Part shown: positions 1 to 9,259 of the stretch, piece after piece
How the letters are laid out: each line of letters opens with the position of its first letter
Position numbering within the stretch: position 1 is the stretch's first letter
NCBI RefSeq assembly: GCF_900660755.1
Contig: NZ_LR215050.1
Span: 1,116,001-1,180,000, forward strand
Source: Acholeplasma hippikon
GTDB lineage: Bacteria > Bacillota_I > Bacilli_A > Acholeplasmatales > Acholeplasmataceae
Reading direction: 5' to 3'
DNA length: 64,000 bases
The notes under the pieces: generated by a model
The model's input: the letters and a program-made list of their open reading frames with translations, nothing else
Told to the model about the DNA's origin: nothing
The model's database searches: none
Made by a program: the position numbers and the translations under genes

Positions 1-1094
1 AAGAAGGCTTCAATGATATGACCTAATGTGAAGTGTTTTTCTAGTGGAACATTATGTTTCTTAGCTAATGCAACTGCTTCATTTAAATCATTGATTTCAA
101 AGAAGTTAACACCTGTTTGTTCTTTAATTAAATCAACCATGTGGGCACGTTTGAAGTCTTTTAAGTGAATAGTTACATCATCAAATACAACATCATAAGT
201 TCCTAAAACTTCCATTGCAACACTTGACATACATTCTTCAACTAAATCCATCATGTCAGTTACATCACCATAAGCCATGTAAGCTTCAACAGTAGTGAAC
301 TCAGGGTTATGTTTAGCATCAATACCTTCATTTCTGAATAATCTACCAATTTCATATACTCTTTCTAAACCACCAACGATTAAACGTTTTAAAGGTAATT
401 CAGTAGCAATACGTAAGTAGAAGTCCATATCTAATGCATTGTGGTGTGTAACGAATGGTCTAGCAGCAGCACCACCTAAGATTGGGTGTAAAACAGGAGT
501 TTCAACTTCCATGAAGTCTTTACTATCAAAGTAGTGTTGGATTGCTCTAATAATCTTAGAACGTAATTTAGCAACTCTACGTGCATCTTCATTAACAATT
601 AAGTCAACATAACGACGACGTCTAGCCTCTTCTTTATCTTGTAAACCATGGAATTTATCAGGAAGTGGAGTTAATGCTTTAGTTAAGTGAATGAATTCAT
701 CGGCTTTAACAGTTAACTCGTTAGTTTTGGTTCTGAATAGAATACCTTTGATACCAACGATATCACCTAAGTCAGATTTTTTGAAAATATTATAAGCAAA
801 TTCACCAACATGGTCTAATCTAACATAAACTTGGATTTTAGAATCTCTATCTTGGATTTGGATAAATCCAGCTTTACCTTGTTCACGTTTTAAAATGATA
901 CGACCAGCAACAGTAACTTCTTGTTTCTTTTCTTCTAATTGATCGTGGTCAAATCCACCAAATTCGTTATGGATTTGAATTGCTGTGTGGCTTCTTACAA
1001 ATCTTGAACCAAATGGATCCACACCTAAACTTCTAAGTTCTTCCATTTTTTCGCGTCTAATTCTTTGTTGTTCGTTTAAATCTTCAGGAAACAT
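1..1094 (-). CDS. lysS: Lysyl-tRNA synthetase, class II (C-terminus outside window)
   Basis: Charges tRNA-Lys with lysine in the cytoplasm. The first 364 codons are present, starting MFPEDLNEQQRIRREKMEEL, and the reading frame runs off base 1, so the catalytic C-terminal end is missing only because of the window edge. An OB-fold anticodon-binding domain (about residues 55-150) precedes the class II core with a typical motif 2 (RLFRNEGIDAKHNPEFT). A strong AGGAGG lies just before the ATG at 1094. It follows rqcP after a terminator-like hairpin, so it probably also has its own A/T-rich promoter at about 1105-1140. The same lysS neighbourhood occurs in Bacillus. Identification is firm. Confidence 0.96.
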   Translation of the reverse strand, partial: MFPEDLNEQQRIRREKMEELRSLGVDPFGSRFVRSHTAIQIHNEFGGFDHDQLEEKKQEVTVAGRIILKREQGKAGFIQIQDRDSKIQVYVRLDHVGEFAYNIFKKSDLGDIVGIKGILFRTKTNELTVKADEFIHLTKALTPLPDKFHGLQDKEEARRRRYVDLIVNEDARRVAKLRSKIIRAIQHYFDSKDFMEVETPVLHPILGGAAARPFVTHHNALDMDFYLRIATELPLKRLIVGGLERVYEIGRLFRNEGIDAKHNPEFTTVEAYMAYGDVTDMMDLVEECMSSVAMEVLGTYDVVFDDVTIHLKDFKRAHMVDLIKEQTGVNFFEINDLNEAVALAKKHNVPLEKHFTLGHIIEAF

Positions 1095-1134
1095 ATTGTA
1101 CCTCCTTAAATACATCCTTATTTTAATATATATT

Positions 1135-1165
1135 CCATGAAAAAACGATCAAACCGATCGTTTTT
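1135..1165 (-). terminator. Hairpin terminator after rqcP
   Basis: Ten-base arms (AAAAACGATC at 1141-1150 and GATCGTTTTT at 1156-1165) enclose a 5-nt loop. On the minus strand a run of six T follows. It overlaps the last codons of rqcP and would separate it from lysS, perhaps incompletely. Confidence 0.7.
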
Positions 1166-1397
1166 CTTCTGATATTAATTCATACATGTCAGCATCTTTA
1201 CTTGGTGTAAGTGAGGTGATTTTGATTGAAATCACCTTTAAACCGAGGTGTAATTCAACAATATCACCGATTTTCACTGTTTTACCAGGTTTAGCTAATG
1301 AGCCATTAATATAAATTCTATCAGCGTCAGCAACATTTTTTGCAACTGTACGACGTTTAATAATCCTTGATACTTTTAAATATTTATCAATTCGCAA
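1149..1397 (-). CDS. rqcP: S4-domain RNA-binding protein RqcP/YabO
   Basis: An 82-aa protein that is essentially a single S4 RNA-binding domain ([20 protein letters not shown]...). Members of the RqcP/YabO (HslR-like) family bind 50S ribosomal subunits with peptidyl-tRNA and help RqcH add C-terminal Ala tails to stalled chains; that role is known from Bacillus and transferred here. It overlaps the end of ftsH by 11 bases, so the two are translationally coupled, and it ends in TGA inside a terminator hairpin. The size and start match the family. HslR-type heat-shock protein is the only close alternative name. Confidence 0.88.
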   Translation of the reverse strand: MRIDKYLKVSRIIKRRTVAKNVADADRIYINGSLAKPGKTVKIGDIVELHLGLKVISIKITSLTPSKDADMYELISEEKRSV

Positions 1398-3306
1398 CTT
1401 CAGTAGACTCCGGATTTTGATTATCCCACCATGCTAATTTACCAGTAGCAACGATTTCATCAATATCGTTACGAGTTAATGTTTCAACTCTAATTAAGTA
1501 CTTAGCGATGTTGTCTAATAAATCTTTATTTTCAAGGATAACGCGTTTAGCTTCTTCGTAACAATCTGTAATAATTCTTCTAACTTCTTTATCGATTTCA
1601 AGTGCAACTGCATCAGAGAAGTTTTTATCTTTTAAGTAATCTCTACCTAAGAATACACTACCTTGTTGTGATTCGTATTGGATTGGTCCTAATGCAGACA
1701 TACCATATTCAGTAACCATTGCACGTGCAATACGAGTTGCTTGTTGGAAGTCACCATAAGCACCAGTTGATACATCATCAAACATAATTTCTTCTGCAAC
1801 ACGTCCACCTAAAGCAGAAGTGATAGCTGCAAGTAATTCAGTCTTAGATTGAGTGAATTTTTCTTCAGCAGGCATATGCAATGCATATCCGCCAGCTTGT
1901 CCACGAGGGATAATTGTTACTTTTTGAACGATTGTTGCATGTCTAACTTTAACGCCGATGACAGCATGTCCAGCTTCATGATAAGCAATCATTTCTTTTT
2001 CTTTTGGAGTATATTTTCTTGATTTCTTAGCAGGGCCCATAGTTACACGGTCAGCTGCTTCATCAATATCTTGCATTGTAATAACTGTTCTATTTTCTCT
2101 TGCCGCTAGTAATGCAGCTTCGTTAAGCAAGTTCTCGATATCAGCACCAGTGAATCCTGGAATTCTAATCGCAACATCACTTAATTTGATTGATGGATCT
2201 AATTTCTTAGTTCGTGCATGAACCTTAAGAATCGCTTCTCTAGATTTTTGGTCAGGAACTTGCATTGTGATTTGTCTATCAAATCTACCTGGACGAAGTA
2301 ACGCAGGGTCTAACACGTCTGGTCTATTTGTAGCAGCCATAATGATAATACCTAAGTTTGCACTGAATCCATCCATTTCAACTAATAATTGGTTAAGTGT
2401 TTGTTCACGTTCATCGTTTCCACCGCCTAAACCAGCACCACGTTGACGACCTACAGCATCGATTTCGTCGATGAAGATGATACATGGAGCATTTTCTTTA
2501 GCAGCTCTGAATAGGTCTCTTACACGTGAAGCACCAACCCCAACGTATAATTCTACGAAGTCAGAACCTGAAATTGAGAAGAATGGAACATCTGCTTCAC
2601 CAGCAACTGCTTTAGCAAGTAAAGTTTTACCAGTACCAGGTGAACCAACAAGAAGAACCCCTTTAGGAATTCTAGCACCCATTTCAGCATATTTTCTAGG
2701 ATTTTTTAAGAAGTCGATTAATTCAACCATCTCAGCTTTTTCTTCATCAGCACCAGCGACATCATCAAATTTAACTGTTTTACTTCTTGATAATTTAGCT
2801 CTATTCTTAGTGAAGTCTTGAGCTCTATTGTTTTGTGAAGTCATACTTCTGAATAATATAAACACCATAACCACTGGAATTGCAATCATTAAGATTGTTG
2901 AGATAATTGACCAAATATCGATTGATACATGTTCATTTACTTGTAATTCAATTGGTGTTGTAGGGTTTGCAATATTATAGTTGTGTACTGCTTCGTAAAT
3001 TAATTCTAAGCGGTCACCATGAATATTAAATGTGAATCCTTTATAACCCTCTGGTGTATTTGAAACAGTAAATTGACCACTTACTTTGTAAATATTTTGA
3101 TTGTCTCCACCAAGGAATTCAATTTCAATATATGAAATCTTATCTTCTTCGATAGCTACAAGTAATTCACTTTCTGTTAATGGATAAGGTCCTTTTTGCA
3201 TATTGCTTAAAAGGAAGAAGAAACCAACAGCAGCAAGTAAGATTATGAAAATAACTAATAAATCTGAACGAAAAGGTGATCTTTTTGGATTTTTTTGTAC
3301 ATTCAT
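1387..3306 (-). CDS. ftsH: ATP-dependent zinc metalloprotease FtsH
   Basis: Membrane-anchored AAA+ protease that degrades misfolded or regulatory membrane and cytosolic proteins. The 639-aa product has two transmembrane segments (about residues 15-35 and 132-152) flanking an extracytoplasmic domain. An AAA module follows, with Walker A GSPGTGKT (about 222), Walker B IIFIDEID and a second region of homology ending in arginine fingers. The metalloprotease motif HEAGH lies at about 440. Full length for the family. It lies 18 bases downstream of hpt, as in Bacillus, and overlaps rqcP. Its short, charged C-terminus ends TEVAN. Confidence 0.98.
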   Translation of the reverse strand: MNVQKNPKRSPFRSDLLVIFIILLAAVGFFFLLSNMQKGPYPLTESELLVAIEEDKISYIEIEFLGGDNQNIYKVSGQFTVSNTPEGYKGFTFNIHGDRLELIYEAVHNYNIANPTTPIELQVNEHVSIDIWSIISTILMIAIPVVMVFILFRSMTSQNNRAQDFTKNRAKLSRSKTVKFDDVAGADEEKAEMVELIDFLKNPRKYAEMGARIPKGVLLVGSPGTGKTLLAKAVAGEADVPFFSISGSDFVELYVGVGASRVRDLFRAAKENAPCIIFIDEIDAVGRQRGAGLGGGNDEREQTLNQLLVEMDGFSANLGIIIMAATNRPDVLDPALLRPGRFDRQITMQVPDQKSREAILKVHARTKKLDPSIKLSDVAIRIPGFTGADIENLLNEAALLAARENRTVITMQDIDEAADRVTMGPAKKSRKYTPKEKEMIAYHEAGHAVIGVKVRHATIVQKVTIIPRGQAGGYALHMPAEEKFTQSKTELLAAITSALGGRVAEEIMFDDVSTGAYGDFQQATRIARAMVTEYGMSALGPIQYESQQGSVFLGRDYLKDKNFSDAVALEIDKEVRRIITDCYEEAKRVILENKDLLDNIAKYLIRVETLTRNDIDEIVATGKLAWWDNQNPESTEVAN

Positions 3307-3324
3307 ATTTTGTTTCTATCCTTT

Positions 3325-3864
3325 CTATTTTTGATATACGCTAGGTTTTAACACTCCAACGTAGGGTAAATTTCTATATAATTCTTCGTAGTCTAAACCA
3401 AATCCAACGACGAATTTTTTAGGTATTGTTTTTCCAATATAATCTGGAACAAACTCAACTTTTCTACCTGCCGGTTTATCAAGTAGTGTTGCTACCTTAA
3501 CTGATTTAGCGCCTCTATGAAGAAGTAGTTTTGTGATTGTTGATAATGTTGCACCAGTGTCAACGATATCTTCAACAATAACAACATCTCTACCGTTTAC
3601 AGATGTTTCTAAATCATATTTAATTTTTACGTCTCCAGATGATGAAATACCACCATGATAAGATGATACTGCCATAAATTCCATTTGAGCCGGGATATCA
3701 ATATATTTGACTAGTGAAGCCATAAATGGAATACATCCTTTTAATAATCCAACTAAAATTGGTGTTTTACCAGCGTAATCTTTAGAAATATGAGCACCCA
3801 TTGATTTGCTAATTTCTAAGATTTCTTGTTCTGATACTAAGATTTCTTCTATATCTTGATGCAT
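3325..3864 (-). CDS. hpt: Hypoxanthine-guanine phosphoribosyltransferase
   Basis: Purine salvage enzyme converting hypoxanthine or guanine plus PRPP to IMP or GMP. The PRPP-binding motif VVIVEDIVDTGATL is intact. I place the start at the ATG at 3864 (MHQDIEEILV, 179 aa): AAGGAG lies correctly before it and it begins 5 bases after the tilS stop. A frame-compatible upstream extension would overlap tilS by 73 bases and adds residues not found in the family. The tilS-hpt-ftsH order is conserved in Firmicutes. It works with the guanine-riboswitch permease at 9260-10654. Confidence 0.96.
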   Translation of the reverse strand: MHQDIEEILVSEQEILEISKSMGAHISKDYAGKTPILVGLLKGCIPFMASLVKYIDIPAQMEFMAVSSYHGGISSSGDVKIKYDLETSVNGRDVVIVEDIVDTGATLSTITKLLLHRGAKSVKVATLLDKPAGRKVEFVPDYIGKTIPKKFVVGFGLDYEELYRNLPYVGVLKPSVYQK

Positions 3865-3869
3865 GATTT

Positions 3870-5090
3870 TTACTCCTTTATAGATAGATAAATTTGGTTT
3901 GAATCTCCCAATGTTTTGTTTATGTATAATCCAGGAATCCATAATATGGTTTCACTTTGATCAACCACAATAATCAGATTGTCACGTAAGTACTTTGGAA
4001 CTTTCTTATCAATAAGGAAGTTCTTTAATTTCTTATGACCAAACGGAAATGCTAGTACATCCCCAGGTAATCTAGTTCGAATCTTAATTGGAAAATCTAA
4101 TTTATTATAACATAATTCTATTGAATTATTAGGTGCTTCGGTTTTTTTGTGGGAAATATACAAATTAACGTTTAAAGTGTTATTTTGAAGTTCCGATAAT
4201 TCCTTTAAGATTACCTCGTTATATTGTTTAATTAGGATATGTGTCTTATTTACTTTTATCTCAATATTCGGCTTTTTAGAAGATAATTGATTAATGATTT
4301 TATAGATTTTTTCAAATGAACGAAGCGCATTTGCTTGTTCTAAAAGATAACTAATGATATCAGTTTTGACAGCCTCATGTAGATTGTTAAATTGATCTAG
4401 ATTGAATGATTTTGAACCATTTAAAAATTTTTTGGTTTCTGAGCGAATGAAATCACTTGCTAAATAGGTTTGTTTGCTAAAGTTTGCAAAATGAGATGCA
4501 AGGTCATTTTCTTCTTTCAAAATAGGCAAGACATTATTTCTAAGTCTGTTTCTAAAGTAATCATCAGATTTATTGGAAATATCCTCGTTAAATAAAATAT
4601 TATTCTCATAGGCAAAAGTATAAATCTCATCTTTTGTATATGAAATTAAAGGCTTATGATAGATATATCCGTTGTAGTTGGTCTTTTCTCTAATACCAGA
4701 ATAGCCTAATAGGTTAGAACCACGAATGATTTTCATTAAAACAGTTTCAATTAAATCATCTGAATGATGTGCAGTAATGATATCTTTTGTTTGGTATAAA
4801 TCAGCTATTTCAGTTAAGTGTTTATATCTAAGTTCTCTTGCTTTTTCTTGAAAATTGCCATTTTTGATTGATAGTTTGATATAATGATAGGGAATTTTAT
4901 ATTTAGATGTCACACTTTCAACTAGTTCATGATCTAAAAATGATTCTGCTCGTTTTTGGTGATTGAAGTGAACTACAACAATATCGTAATGCGCTAAAAT
5001 AAGTGCATGTAAAAGCACCATTGAGTCTACTCCGCCGCTTACTGCAACGATATATTTATTTTTCTTATTTAAATTAAAATGTAAGTTCAT
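3870..5090 (-). CDS. tilS: tRNA(Ile)-lysidine synthetase
   Basis: Modifies C34 of the CAU-anticodon tRNA-Ile to lysidine so it reads AUA, using ATP and lysine. The PP-loop ATPase motif SGGVDSM is at about residues 19-25 and is followed by the N-type PP-ATPase domain, including the HHSDD motif (about 107). The C-terminal half contains a TilS C-domain-like region (IRTRLPGDVLAFPFGHKKLK). The 406-aa length is normal. GGGTGA precedes the ATG at 5090. It is first gene of the minus-strand tilS-hpt-ftsH-rqcP run and is divergent from maf. Confidence 0.95.
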   Translation of the reverse strand: MNLHFNLNKKNKYIVAVSGGVDSMVLLHALILAHYDIVVVHFNHQKRAESFLDHELVESVTSKYKIPYHYIKLSIKNGNFQEKARELRYKHLTEIADLYQTKDIITAHHSDDLIETVLMKIIRGSNLLGYSGIREKTNYNGYIYHKPLISYTKDEIYTFAYENNILFNEDISNKSDDYFRNRLRNNVLPILKEENDLASHFANFSKQTYLASDFIRSETKKFLNGSKSFNLDQFNNLHEAVKTDIISYLLEQANALRSFEKIYKIINQLSSKKPNIEIKVNKTHILIKQYNEVILKELSELQNNTLNVNLYISHKKTEAPNNSIELCYNKLDFPIKIRTRLPGDVLAFPFGHKKLKNFLIDKKVPKYLRDNLIIVVDQSETILWIPGLYINKTLGDSNQIYLSIKE

Positions 5091-5145
5091 ATGTCACCCA
5101 AAATATAAATATATTTATATTATATCACGTAAAGGATGCCAAAAA

Positions 5146-5703
5146 ATGTTAATATTAGCCTCAACTTCACCAAGAAGAATTGAATTAGTACAATCAGCTG
5201 GTTTAGACTTCATCACAGCATCTCCAAAGTTTAATGAAAAAGAGATTAGTACAAAAGATATTGCAGTAGAAGAATATGTTCAACTGCTTTCTAAAAATAA
5301 AGCACTATCGTTAGTAAATGATTATAAAAATGATGTTATTCTAGCTGCTGACACAATCGTTGTATACAATAATGAAATTTTAAATAAACCAATAGATGAA
5401 GAAGATGCTTTCCGTATGTTAAAAAAATTAAACGGAAAGAAACACTCTGTGTTAACAGGAGTATGCATTATAAAAGGTGATTTGATTGAATCATTTTATG
5501 AACGTTCTGAAGTAACCTTTAATAAGATGACTGATGAAGAAATTTATGCATACATTGAAACAAAAGAACCAATGGATAAGGCAGGAGCTTACGCTATTCA
5601 AGGCATAGGGTCTAAATTTGTTAAAAGTTATGATGGAGATTTTCATACCATCATGGGATTGCCTTTAAAAGAAGTACTAAAAAAATTAAAAGACTTATTA
5701 TGA
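5146..5703 (+). CDS. maf: Maf-family nucleotide pyrophosphatase
   Basis: Predicted hydrolase of non-canonical or canonical nucleoside triphosphates (Maf/YhdE house-cleaning family, linked to septation control in Bacillus). The N-terminus LILASTSPRR is the signature binding loop, and ILAADTIVV and KAGAYAIQG are further family motifs. 185 aa, full length. AAAGGATG precedes the ATG at 5146. It is divergent from tilS, with only 55 bases between the two starts, and convergent with hslO across a shared terminator. The final TGA codon is one of several showing that UGA is a stop here. Confidence 0.93.
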   Translation: MLILASTSPRRIELVQSAGLDFITASPKFNEKEISTKDIAVEEYVQLLSKNKALSLVNDYKNDVILAADTIVVYNNEILNKPIDEEDAFRMLKKLNGKKHSVLTGVCIIKGDLIESFYERSEVTFNKMTDEEIYAYIETKEPMDKAGAYAIQGIGSKFVKSYDGDFHTIMGLPLKEVLKKLKDLL

Positions 5704-5733
5704 AAAACGCCTATCAAACGATAGGCATTTTTT
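5704..5733. terminator. Bidirectional terminator between maf and hslO
   Basis: A perfect 7-bp stem (GCCTATC at 5709-5715, GATAGGC at 5720-5726) with a 4-nt loop has T runs on both strands, so it can end both convergent genes. Confidence 0.9.
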
Positions 5734-6607
5734 ATTTCTTTTTATTAAGGATTTCTTTTAGTTCGTCTTCATTAAAAATATATTTTTTATTACAGTACTG
5801 ACAAACAATTTCAGCTTGTTTATCTTCTTCGATAATTTGTTGTAAAGTGGCCTTATCAAGCCTTCCAAGAGCGCTTCTAAATTTAGGTTTTCTGCATCCA
5901 CAGTGATATTTAATTTCTCTAGTTTCTAGAATTCTAGCAGTTGAATTTGATAAGGTATCTATTAATGCTTCTGGCGATGGATTATGCATTAAAAAATCTG
6001 TTACTGAAGGAACTTTTTTTAATGATTCTTCCAATTTATCTAAAGTTTCATTTTTACAATTAGGTAATACTTGAATAATGAAACCACCCGCAACTAAAAT
6101 CTTCTGAGTTTTATCTACTAAAACACCAAGACCTACAGCAGAAGGTGTTTGTTCACTTGTTGCATAGTAGTATGTAAAATCATCAGCGATTTCTCCTGTT
6201 TGAAGTGGAGCTGATGAAGTGAAGAAGTTACCGTTCCAGTCTTTTGTTACATGTAAATAACCTAAACCTACTGCAGCACCAACATTAAGCTTGCCTTTTT
6301 TTGGACCATCTTCATATACCATGTAAACATATGGATTTTTAATTGTAGATTTAACCACGCCATCATGCGCATCAACAGTCATTTGACCAATTGGTCCATC
6401 ACCTTCAATTTTTAACGCTAAGCGTTCTCCATCTTTATACATTAAAGACATCATTGCAGAAGCAGTTAAAAATCTCCCCATTGCAGCTGATGCTGTTGGA
6501 TGTGTATTGTGGAATTTACGTGATTTTTCCACAAGTTTAGTACTGTTTGATGCATAAATACGCACTTGATCATCGTATGCAAGCGCAATTACTGTATAGT
6601 CTTTCAT
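5732..6607 (-). CDS. hslO: Redox-regulated chaperone Hsp33
   Basis: Cytoplasmic holdase chaperone activated by oxidation of a zinc-binding four-cysteine centre. The centre is intact: HCGCRKP followed about 30 residues later by CQYC near the C-terminus. The N-terminal three quarters carry the substrate-binding fold. 291 aa, typical. AGAGGTG precedes the ATG at 6607. The gene is divergent from dusB, and hslO, dusB and lysS are also close neighbours in Bacillus. Confidence 0.95.
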   Translation of the reverse strand: MKDYTVIALAYDDQVRIYASNSTKLVEKSRKFHNTHPTASAAMGRFLTASAMMSLMYKDGERLALKIEGDGPIGQMTVDAHDGVVKSTIKNPYVYMVYEDGPKKGKLNVGAAVGLGYLHVTKDWNGNFFTSSAPLQTGEIADDFTYYYATSEQTPSAVGLGVLVDKTQKILVAGGFIIQVLPNCKNETLDKLEESLKKVPSVTDFLMHNPSPEALIDTLSNSTARILETREIKYHCGCRKPKFRSALGRLDKATLQQIIEEDKQAEIVCQYCNKKYIFNEDELKEILNKKK

Positions 6608-6657
6608 AAAACACCTCTTAAATCATTATATATGATAAAATATCAAAGGTGAATAAA

Positions 6658-7659
6658 ATGAGTTTTAAATTAGGAAAATATGAAATAAAAAACAAATTAA
6701 TCTTAGCGCCAATGGCAGGTGTTTCAAACTCACCATTTAGATTACTCGCTAGAGAGTATGGTGCAGGCGTTGTTTTTGCTGAGATGGTATCTGATAAGGC
6801 TGTCTTTTTTCAAAATGAAAAGACATTAGATTTGCTTTTCATGACACCAGAAGAAAAACCTGCAGCTCAACAAATCTTTGGTAGCGATGTAAAAACAATG
6901 GTTGAAGCAGCTAAATTTATTGATGAACATTCAAACTGTGATTTTATTGATATAAACATGGGATGTCCAGTTCCAAAAGTAGCCATTTCTGCACAAGCAG
7001 GATCAGCAATTATGAAGGACCCTAACAAAGCATATGAAATTGTTAAAGCAGTCAAAGAAGCAATTTCTAAACCAGTTACTGTAAAAATTAGAACAGGTTG
7101 GGATGAAAATTCAATAAATGCTGTAGAAGTTGCTAAAATGGTTGAAAAAGCTGGAGCATCAGCAATTACTGTTCATGGTAGAACACGTGCCCAAGGATAT
7201 TCAGGTGAACCAAACTTAGATATCATTAAAGCGGTTAAAGAAGCAGTTTCTATTCCTGTTTTTGGTAATGGAAATATCGTTGATGGACCATCTGCTAAGT
7301 ACATGTTAGAGTACACAGGTTGTGATGCGGTGATGATTGGACGTGGTGCATTAGGTAACCCATGGATTTTTAGAGAAATCAATGCTTACTTAAATAATGA
7401 ACCAATTCCACCAAGAAGATATCATGAAGTAAAAGAATTAATGATTAGACACTTTGATGACTTATCAGCAATGAAAGGTGAACATGTAGCATCGTTAGAA
7501 ATGCGTTCACATGGACCATGGTATTTAAAAGGATTACCAAGTGTTACTGAAGTTAGAGCTAAACTTGCAAAATGTACATCTCGAGCCGAGTTTGTAGAAC
7601 ATGTTAATCAGTACTTCAGTCAATTTAAAGAAGACGAAATAATTAAAGGCGAAAATTAA
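6658..7659 (+). CDS. dusB: tRNA-dihydrouridine synthase
   Basis: Flavoenzyme that reduces uridines in the tRNA D-loop. FMN-barrel motifs are visible: LILAPMAGVSNSPFR at the N-terminus, INMGCPVPKV with the catalytic Cys, ITVHGRTRAQGYSG, and VFGNGNIVDG. The start is taken at the ATG at 6658 because AAAGGTGA sits at ideal distance. The GTG at 6649, which adds three residues, overlaps that site. 333 aa. The paralogue letter (DusB) is taken from the Firmicute family and gene neighbourhood. Confidence 0.92.
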   Translation: MSFKLGKYEIKNKLILAPMAGVSNSPFRLLAREYGAGVVFAEMVSDKAVFFQNEKTLDLLFMTPEEKPAAQQIFGSDVKTMVEAAKFIDEHSNCDFIDINMGCPVPKVAISAQAGSAIMKDPNKAYEIVKAVKEAISKPVTVKIRTGWDENSINAVEVAKMVEKAGASAITVHGRTRAQGYSGEPNLDIIKAVKEAVSIPVFGNGNIVDGPSAKYMLEYTGCDAVMIGRGALGNPWIFREINAYLNNEPIPPRRYHEVKELMIRHFDDLSAMKGEHVASLEMRSHGPWYLKGLPSVTEVRAKLAKCTSRAEFVEHVNQYFSQFKEDEIIKGEN

Positions 7660-7672
7660 TTTACTAGATTGC

Positions 7673-7701
7673 TTGCATATTAAAAAGTTCTTTGATATAC
7701 T
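7673..7701 (+). promoter_or_regulatory. Sigma-70-type promoter of the first nucleobase permease
   Basis: TTGCAT at 7673-7678, a 17-bp spacer, then TATACT at 7696-7701. This predicts a transcript starting at about 7708 and a leader of roughly 115 nt. The spacing and boxes are near consensus. Confidence 0.75.
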
Positions 7702-7707
7702 TTCTAG

Positions 7708-7791
7708 GAATGTAAGTCCTAAAGAAGACACACCCTGCCTCATTATGGATTTTAACAGTCTCATAATAGGACACTTCAAGTGTCTTTTTTT
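7708..7791 (+). promoter_or_regulatory. Attenuator-like 5' leader, ligand unknown
   Basis: The leader can fold in competing ways. One hairpin pairs CCT-ATTATG (7738-7747, one bulge) with CATAATAGG (7762-7770). A terminator pairs GACACT with AGTGTC (7770-7783) and is followed by about ten T. The terminator's right arm plus T tract (7780-7790) can instead pair with an upstream AAAGAAGACAC (7721-7731, 11 pairs with one G-U). GTCCTA (7716-7721) can pair with TAGGAC (7767-7772). Mutually exclusive structures before a permease suggest attenuation. It does not match the purine riboswitch consensus or the conserved PyrR-site loop. Confidence 0.6.
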
Positions 7792-7822
7792 TTTGGAAAA
7801 TTATATTCAAGGAGGAGAAAGA

Positions 7823-9238
7823 ATGCAAAAAGAAAACGTGATTGGGTATTTACCTGATGAGAGACCTAGTTTTGGTAAAGCTTTAGTATTTGCTTTACAA
7901 CAATTCTTGGTTATGTTACCTGCAACGGTGCTTGCAGCGATTATTATGAATGGTTTTGGATTAGAATTATATTCTATTTCAGCAGCTATTCTTGCTAGTG
8001 GAGTGGCAACAATTGGTTTCCTATTAATTACCAAATTTCAAATTCCACTCTATTATGGTTCATCATTTTCATATATTGGTGCTGTTTCAATTGTTGTAAG
8101 TTATGCGGTTGATCAAAACAGTTCCAGTGCTTCAGTATTGGGGTCTGTACTTATCGCTTCCGTAATCTCAGGATTAATGTCGATTGGTGCAGGCCTTTTA
8201 ATTAGGTTTTTTGGCAAAGATAAAATAGATTTAGTCCTTCCAGGTCATATTACAGGAATGATTGCGATGATTATTGGTTTAAGTTTATCAGGAAATGTGA
8301 TGTCCAACATCTTAAATGTTAGTTCAAATGGAGTCGATTGGATTAGCGTTTTTGTATCACTAGTAACATTCCTAACAATTGCCATATTGACAGTAAAACT
8401 TAAAAAAGGATTTATCTCTCAAATCCCAATCCTTTTAGGATTAGCAGTCGGTATCGTGGTAAGTTATTTACTGTGGGTTCCTAATCAAGGAAACGGATTC
8501 TCATTTAGTAACTACCAATCCTATTTTCAAGGGATTATTTCTCATCAACAAGTAAGAATTGTTGATGTCATGCCATGGGTAACGATTAAAGCTGCTTTTG
8601 AATCACCTAACTTAATTGGAATTGCAATCATTGCAATCTTCCCGATTGCCTTTGCAACGATACCTGAATCAGCAGCACACGTAAATCAAATTGATTTATA
8701 TGTAGATTCCTTAGCAAATCAAAAAGGTAAAGAAGGATACGGTATTAAAAATAAATTAGATATGAACTTAATTGGTGATGGTGTTGGCGATATTATTGCA
8801 GTTATGTTAGGCGGACCTGCAGGAACAAACTACGGGGAAAATGTTAGTGCCTCAGCAGTAACAAAAAACTTCTCATCATATGTATTTATGATTACTGGAG
8901 TGATTGCGATTATTGCAGGAATTTTATTAGAGGTTTTAAATATTGGTAATTTAAGTTTAATATTAACAAATCCAGTTGTTCAAGGTATCTCATTATACCT
9001 ATTCGGTGCAATTGCAGTTCAAGGTATAGCTTTAATGATTGATAAGAAAGTAGATGTTTTTGATCCAAAGGTAATCGCCGTGATGGGTTTCATCGGTATT
9101 GTTGGATTGGGTGTATCAGAAATTCCTGTAAGTCACAACTTTGTGCTTCCTGGAATTGGAGTAGCTGCTATCGGAGGTATCATTTTAAATATCTTCTTAA
9201 ACTTAATAACAAATAAAAAAGGTGTTGCTTCAGCATAG
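7823..9238 (+). CDS. Uracil/xanthine permease-family transporter (NCS2)
   Basis: Integral membrane nucleobase importer of the UraA/PyrP-XanP type, with about 12-14 hydrophobic segments over 471 aa. Family landmarks are the N-terminal DERP segment, FALQQFLVMLPATVL in the first helix, a central FPIAFATIPESAAHV (the acidic nucleobase-binding loop region) and GGPAGTNYGENVSA. Start: the ATG at 7823 after GGAGGAG; an in-frame extension to 7673 would cover the promoter and attenuator and is rejected. The substrate (uracil or xanthine) cannot be decided from sequence alone. Its leader looks attenuated, and its stop lies within the terminator stem. Confidence 0.88.
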   Translation: MQKENVIGYLPDERPSFGKALVFALQQFLVMLPATVLAAIIMNGFGLELYSISAAILASGVATIGFLLITKFQIPLYYGSSFSYIGAVSIVVSYAVDQNSSSASVLGSVLIASVISGLMSIGAGLLIRFFGKDKIDLVLPGHITGMIAMIIGLSLSGNVMSNILNVSSNGVDWISVFVSLVTFLTIAILTVKLKKGFISQIPILLGLAVGIVVSYLLWVPNQGNGFSFSNYQSYFQGIISHQQVRIVDVMPWVTIKAAFESPNLIGIAIIAIFPIAFATIPESAAHVNQIDLYVDSLANQKGKEGYGIKNKLDMNLIGDGVGDIIAVMLGGPAGTNYGENVSASAVTKNFSSYVFMITGVIAIIAGILLEVLNIGNLSLILTNPVVQGISLYLFGAIAVQGIALMIDKKVDVFDPKVIAVMGFIGIVGLGVSEIPVSHNFVLPGIGVAAIGGIILNIFLNLITNKKGVASA

Positions 9239-9252
9239 CAACACCTTTTTTA
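9221..9252. terminator. Bidirectional terminator between the two permease genes
   Basis: GGTGTTGC (9221-9228) pairs with GCAACACC (9238-9245), with A/T tracts on both sides. The stem covers the last codons and stop of the plus-strand permease and lies just past the stop of the minus-strand permease. Confidence 0.9.
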
Positions 9253-9259
9253 TATACTG

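Noticed and set aside
2471-2821. Plus-strand reading frame antisense to ftsH
   Set aside because: It is a mirror of the conserved AAA domain; no ribosome-binding site and no independent codon signal.
3865-3942. 26-residue N-terminal extension of hpt overlapping tilS
   Set aside because: AAGGAG and conserved family length point to ATG 3864.
7745-7772. PyrR-binding site in the permease leader
   Set aside because: TTTTAACAGTC resembles part of the PyrR site, but the conserved GAGAGG-type hexaloop and upper stem are absent.
7673-7822. 50-residue N-terminal extension of the first permease
   Set aside because: It would cover the promoter and attenuator; a strong GGAGGAG precedes the ATG at 7823, which gives the usual family start.
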